DNA of 5,947 bases. It comes from Gammaproteobacteria bacterium (GTDB taxonomy: Bacteria > Pseudomonadota > Gammaproteobacteria > Pseudomonadales > Porticoccaceae). How positions within the stretch are numbered: position 1 is the first letter of the stretch; the number at the start of each line of letters is the position of its first letter. The translations under genes and the position numbers were made by a program. Below, piece by piece: positions 5,888 through 5,947 of this stretch. Under the pieces are notes generated by a model that had not been told where the DNA came from, searched no databases, and saw only the letters and a list, made by a program, of their open reading frames with translations. Location: the NCBI GenBank assembly GCA_006227015.1, contig SBGI01000281.1:1-5947 (forward strand), read 5' to 3'.

Positions 5888-5947
5888 CTACCTCAACACC
5901 CGATCACAACACGGATAACGTGGTGGATCTCTTCTCGGGTAAACCCT
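5884..5947 (+). CDS. Start of an unrecognised gene, cut by the window edge
   Basis: Only the first 21 codons are present: MTTSTPDHNTDNVVDLFSGK, then Pro. The start is secure because AGGAGG (5871-5876) sits 7 bases before the ATG, the strongest ribosome site in the window. The visible part is polar and probably disordered, followed by a short VVDLFSGKP segment; it is not a signal peptide or membrane anchor. I cannot assign a family. The gene is divergent from the cyclotransferase-led operon and shares its upstream region. Confidence 0.7.
   Translation, partial: MTTSTPDHNTDNVVDLFSGKP

Noticed and set aside
1..5947. Search for mobile elements, CRISPR arrays, tRNA/rRNA genes, toxin-antitoxin or defence genes
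   Set aside because: No terminal inverted repeats, transposase or integrase motifs, regularly spaced repeats or tRNA-like cloverleaf were seen; the window looks like core chromosome.

Overview
The window reads as ordinary chromosomal DNA of a gammaproteobacterium. AlaA, PdxB and EpmC (EF-P hydroxylase) all match their enterobacterial counterparts well and are typical of that class. The composition (mid-50s % GC by eye) and the gene mix would fit an environmental or marine lineage such as the Cellvibrionales, but that finer placement is inference. There are no insertion sequences, phage genes, CRISPR repeats, tRNAs or rRNAs. Coding density is very high and no gene-free stretch exceeds about 160 bases.

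Layout. (1) Bases 16-1272, plus strand: alaA, a glutamate-pyruvate aminotransferase with every expected PLP residue. (2) Bases 1269-2414, minus strand: an ATP-NAD kinase-like protein (COG3199 type). It converges on alaA so tightly that the two stop codons share the palindrome CTAG, inside a strong hairpin. (3) Bases 2415-2514: a short divergent promoter region with two adjacent small dyads. (4) Bases 2515-2694, plus strand: a very acidic protein of about 59 residues with no recognised function. (5) Bases 2733-5731, minus strand: four genes whose ends all overlap. In transcription order they are a gamma-glutamylcyclotransferase-like protein, epmC, a stand-alone 5'-3' exonuclease/flap-nuclease domain protein, and pdxB. 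(6) Bases 5732-5883: a divergent intergenic region with a hairpin and a possible 11-codon leader ORF. (7) From 5884: the first 21 codons of an unrecognised plus-strand gene with a strong Shine-Dalgarno sequence, cut by the window edge.

How the genes work together. AlaA makes alanine from pyruvate and glutamate using PLP, and PdxB catalyses the second step of the DXP-dependent route that makes PLP. They are not in one operon, so this is a metabolic link only. The minus-strand operon mixes glutathione/gamma-glutamyl chemistry, translation-factor modification, nucleic-acid processing and vitamin B6 synthesis. It looks like co-expression of housekeeping functions rather than one pathway. I see no evidence of an exotic new system. 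The best leads are the fully overlapping operon, the complete active site of the stand-alone flap nuclease, the uncharacterised NAD kinase homologue, and the small regulatory-looking structures in the gaps.
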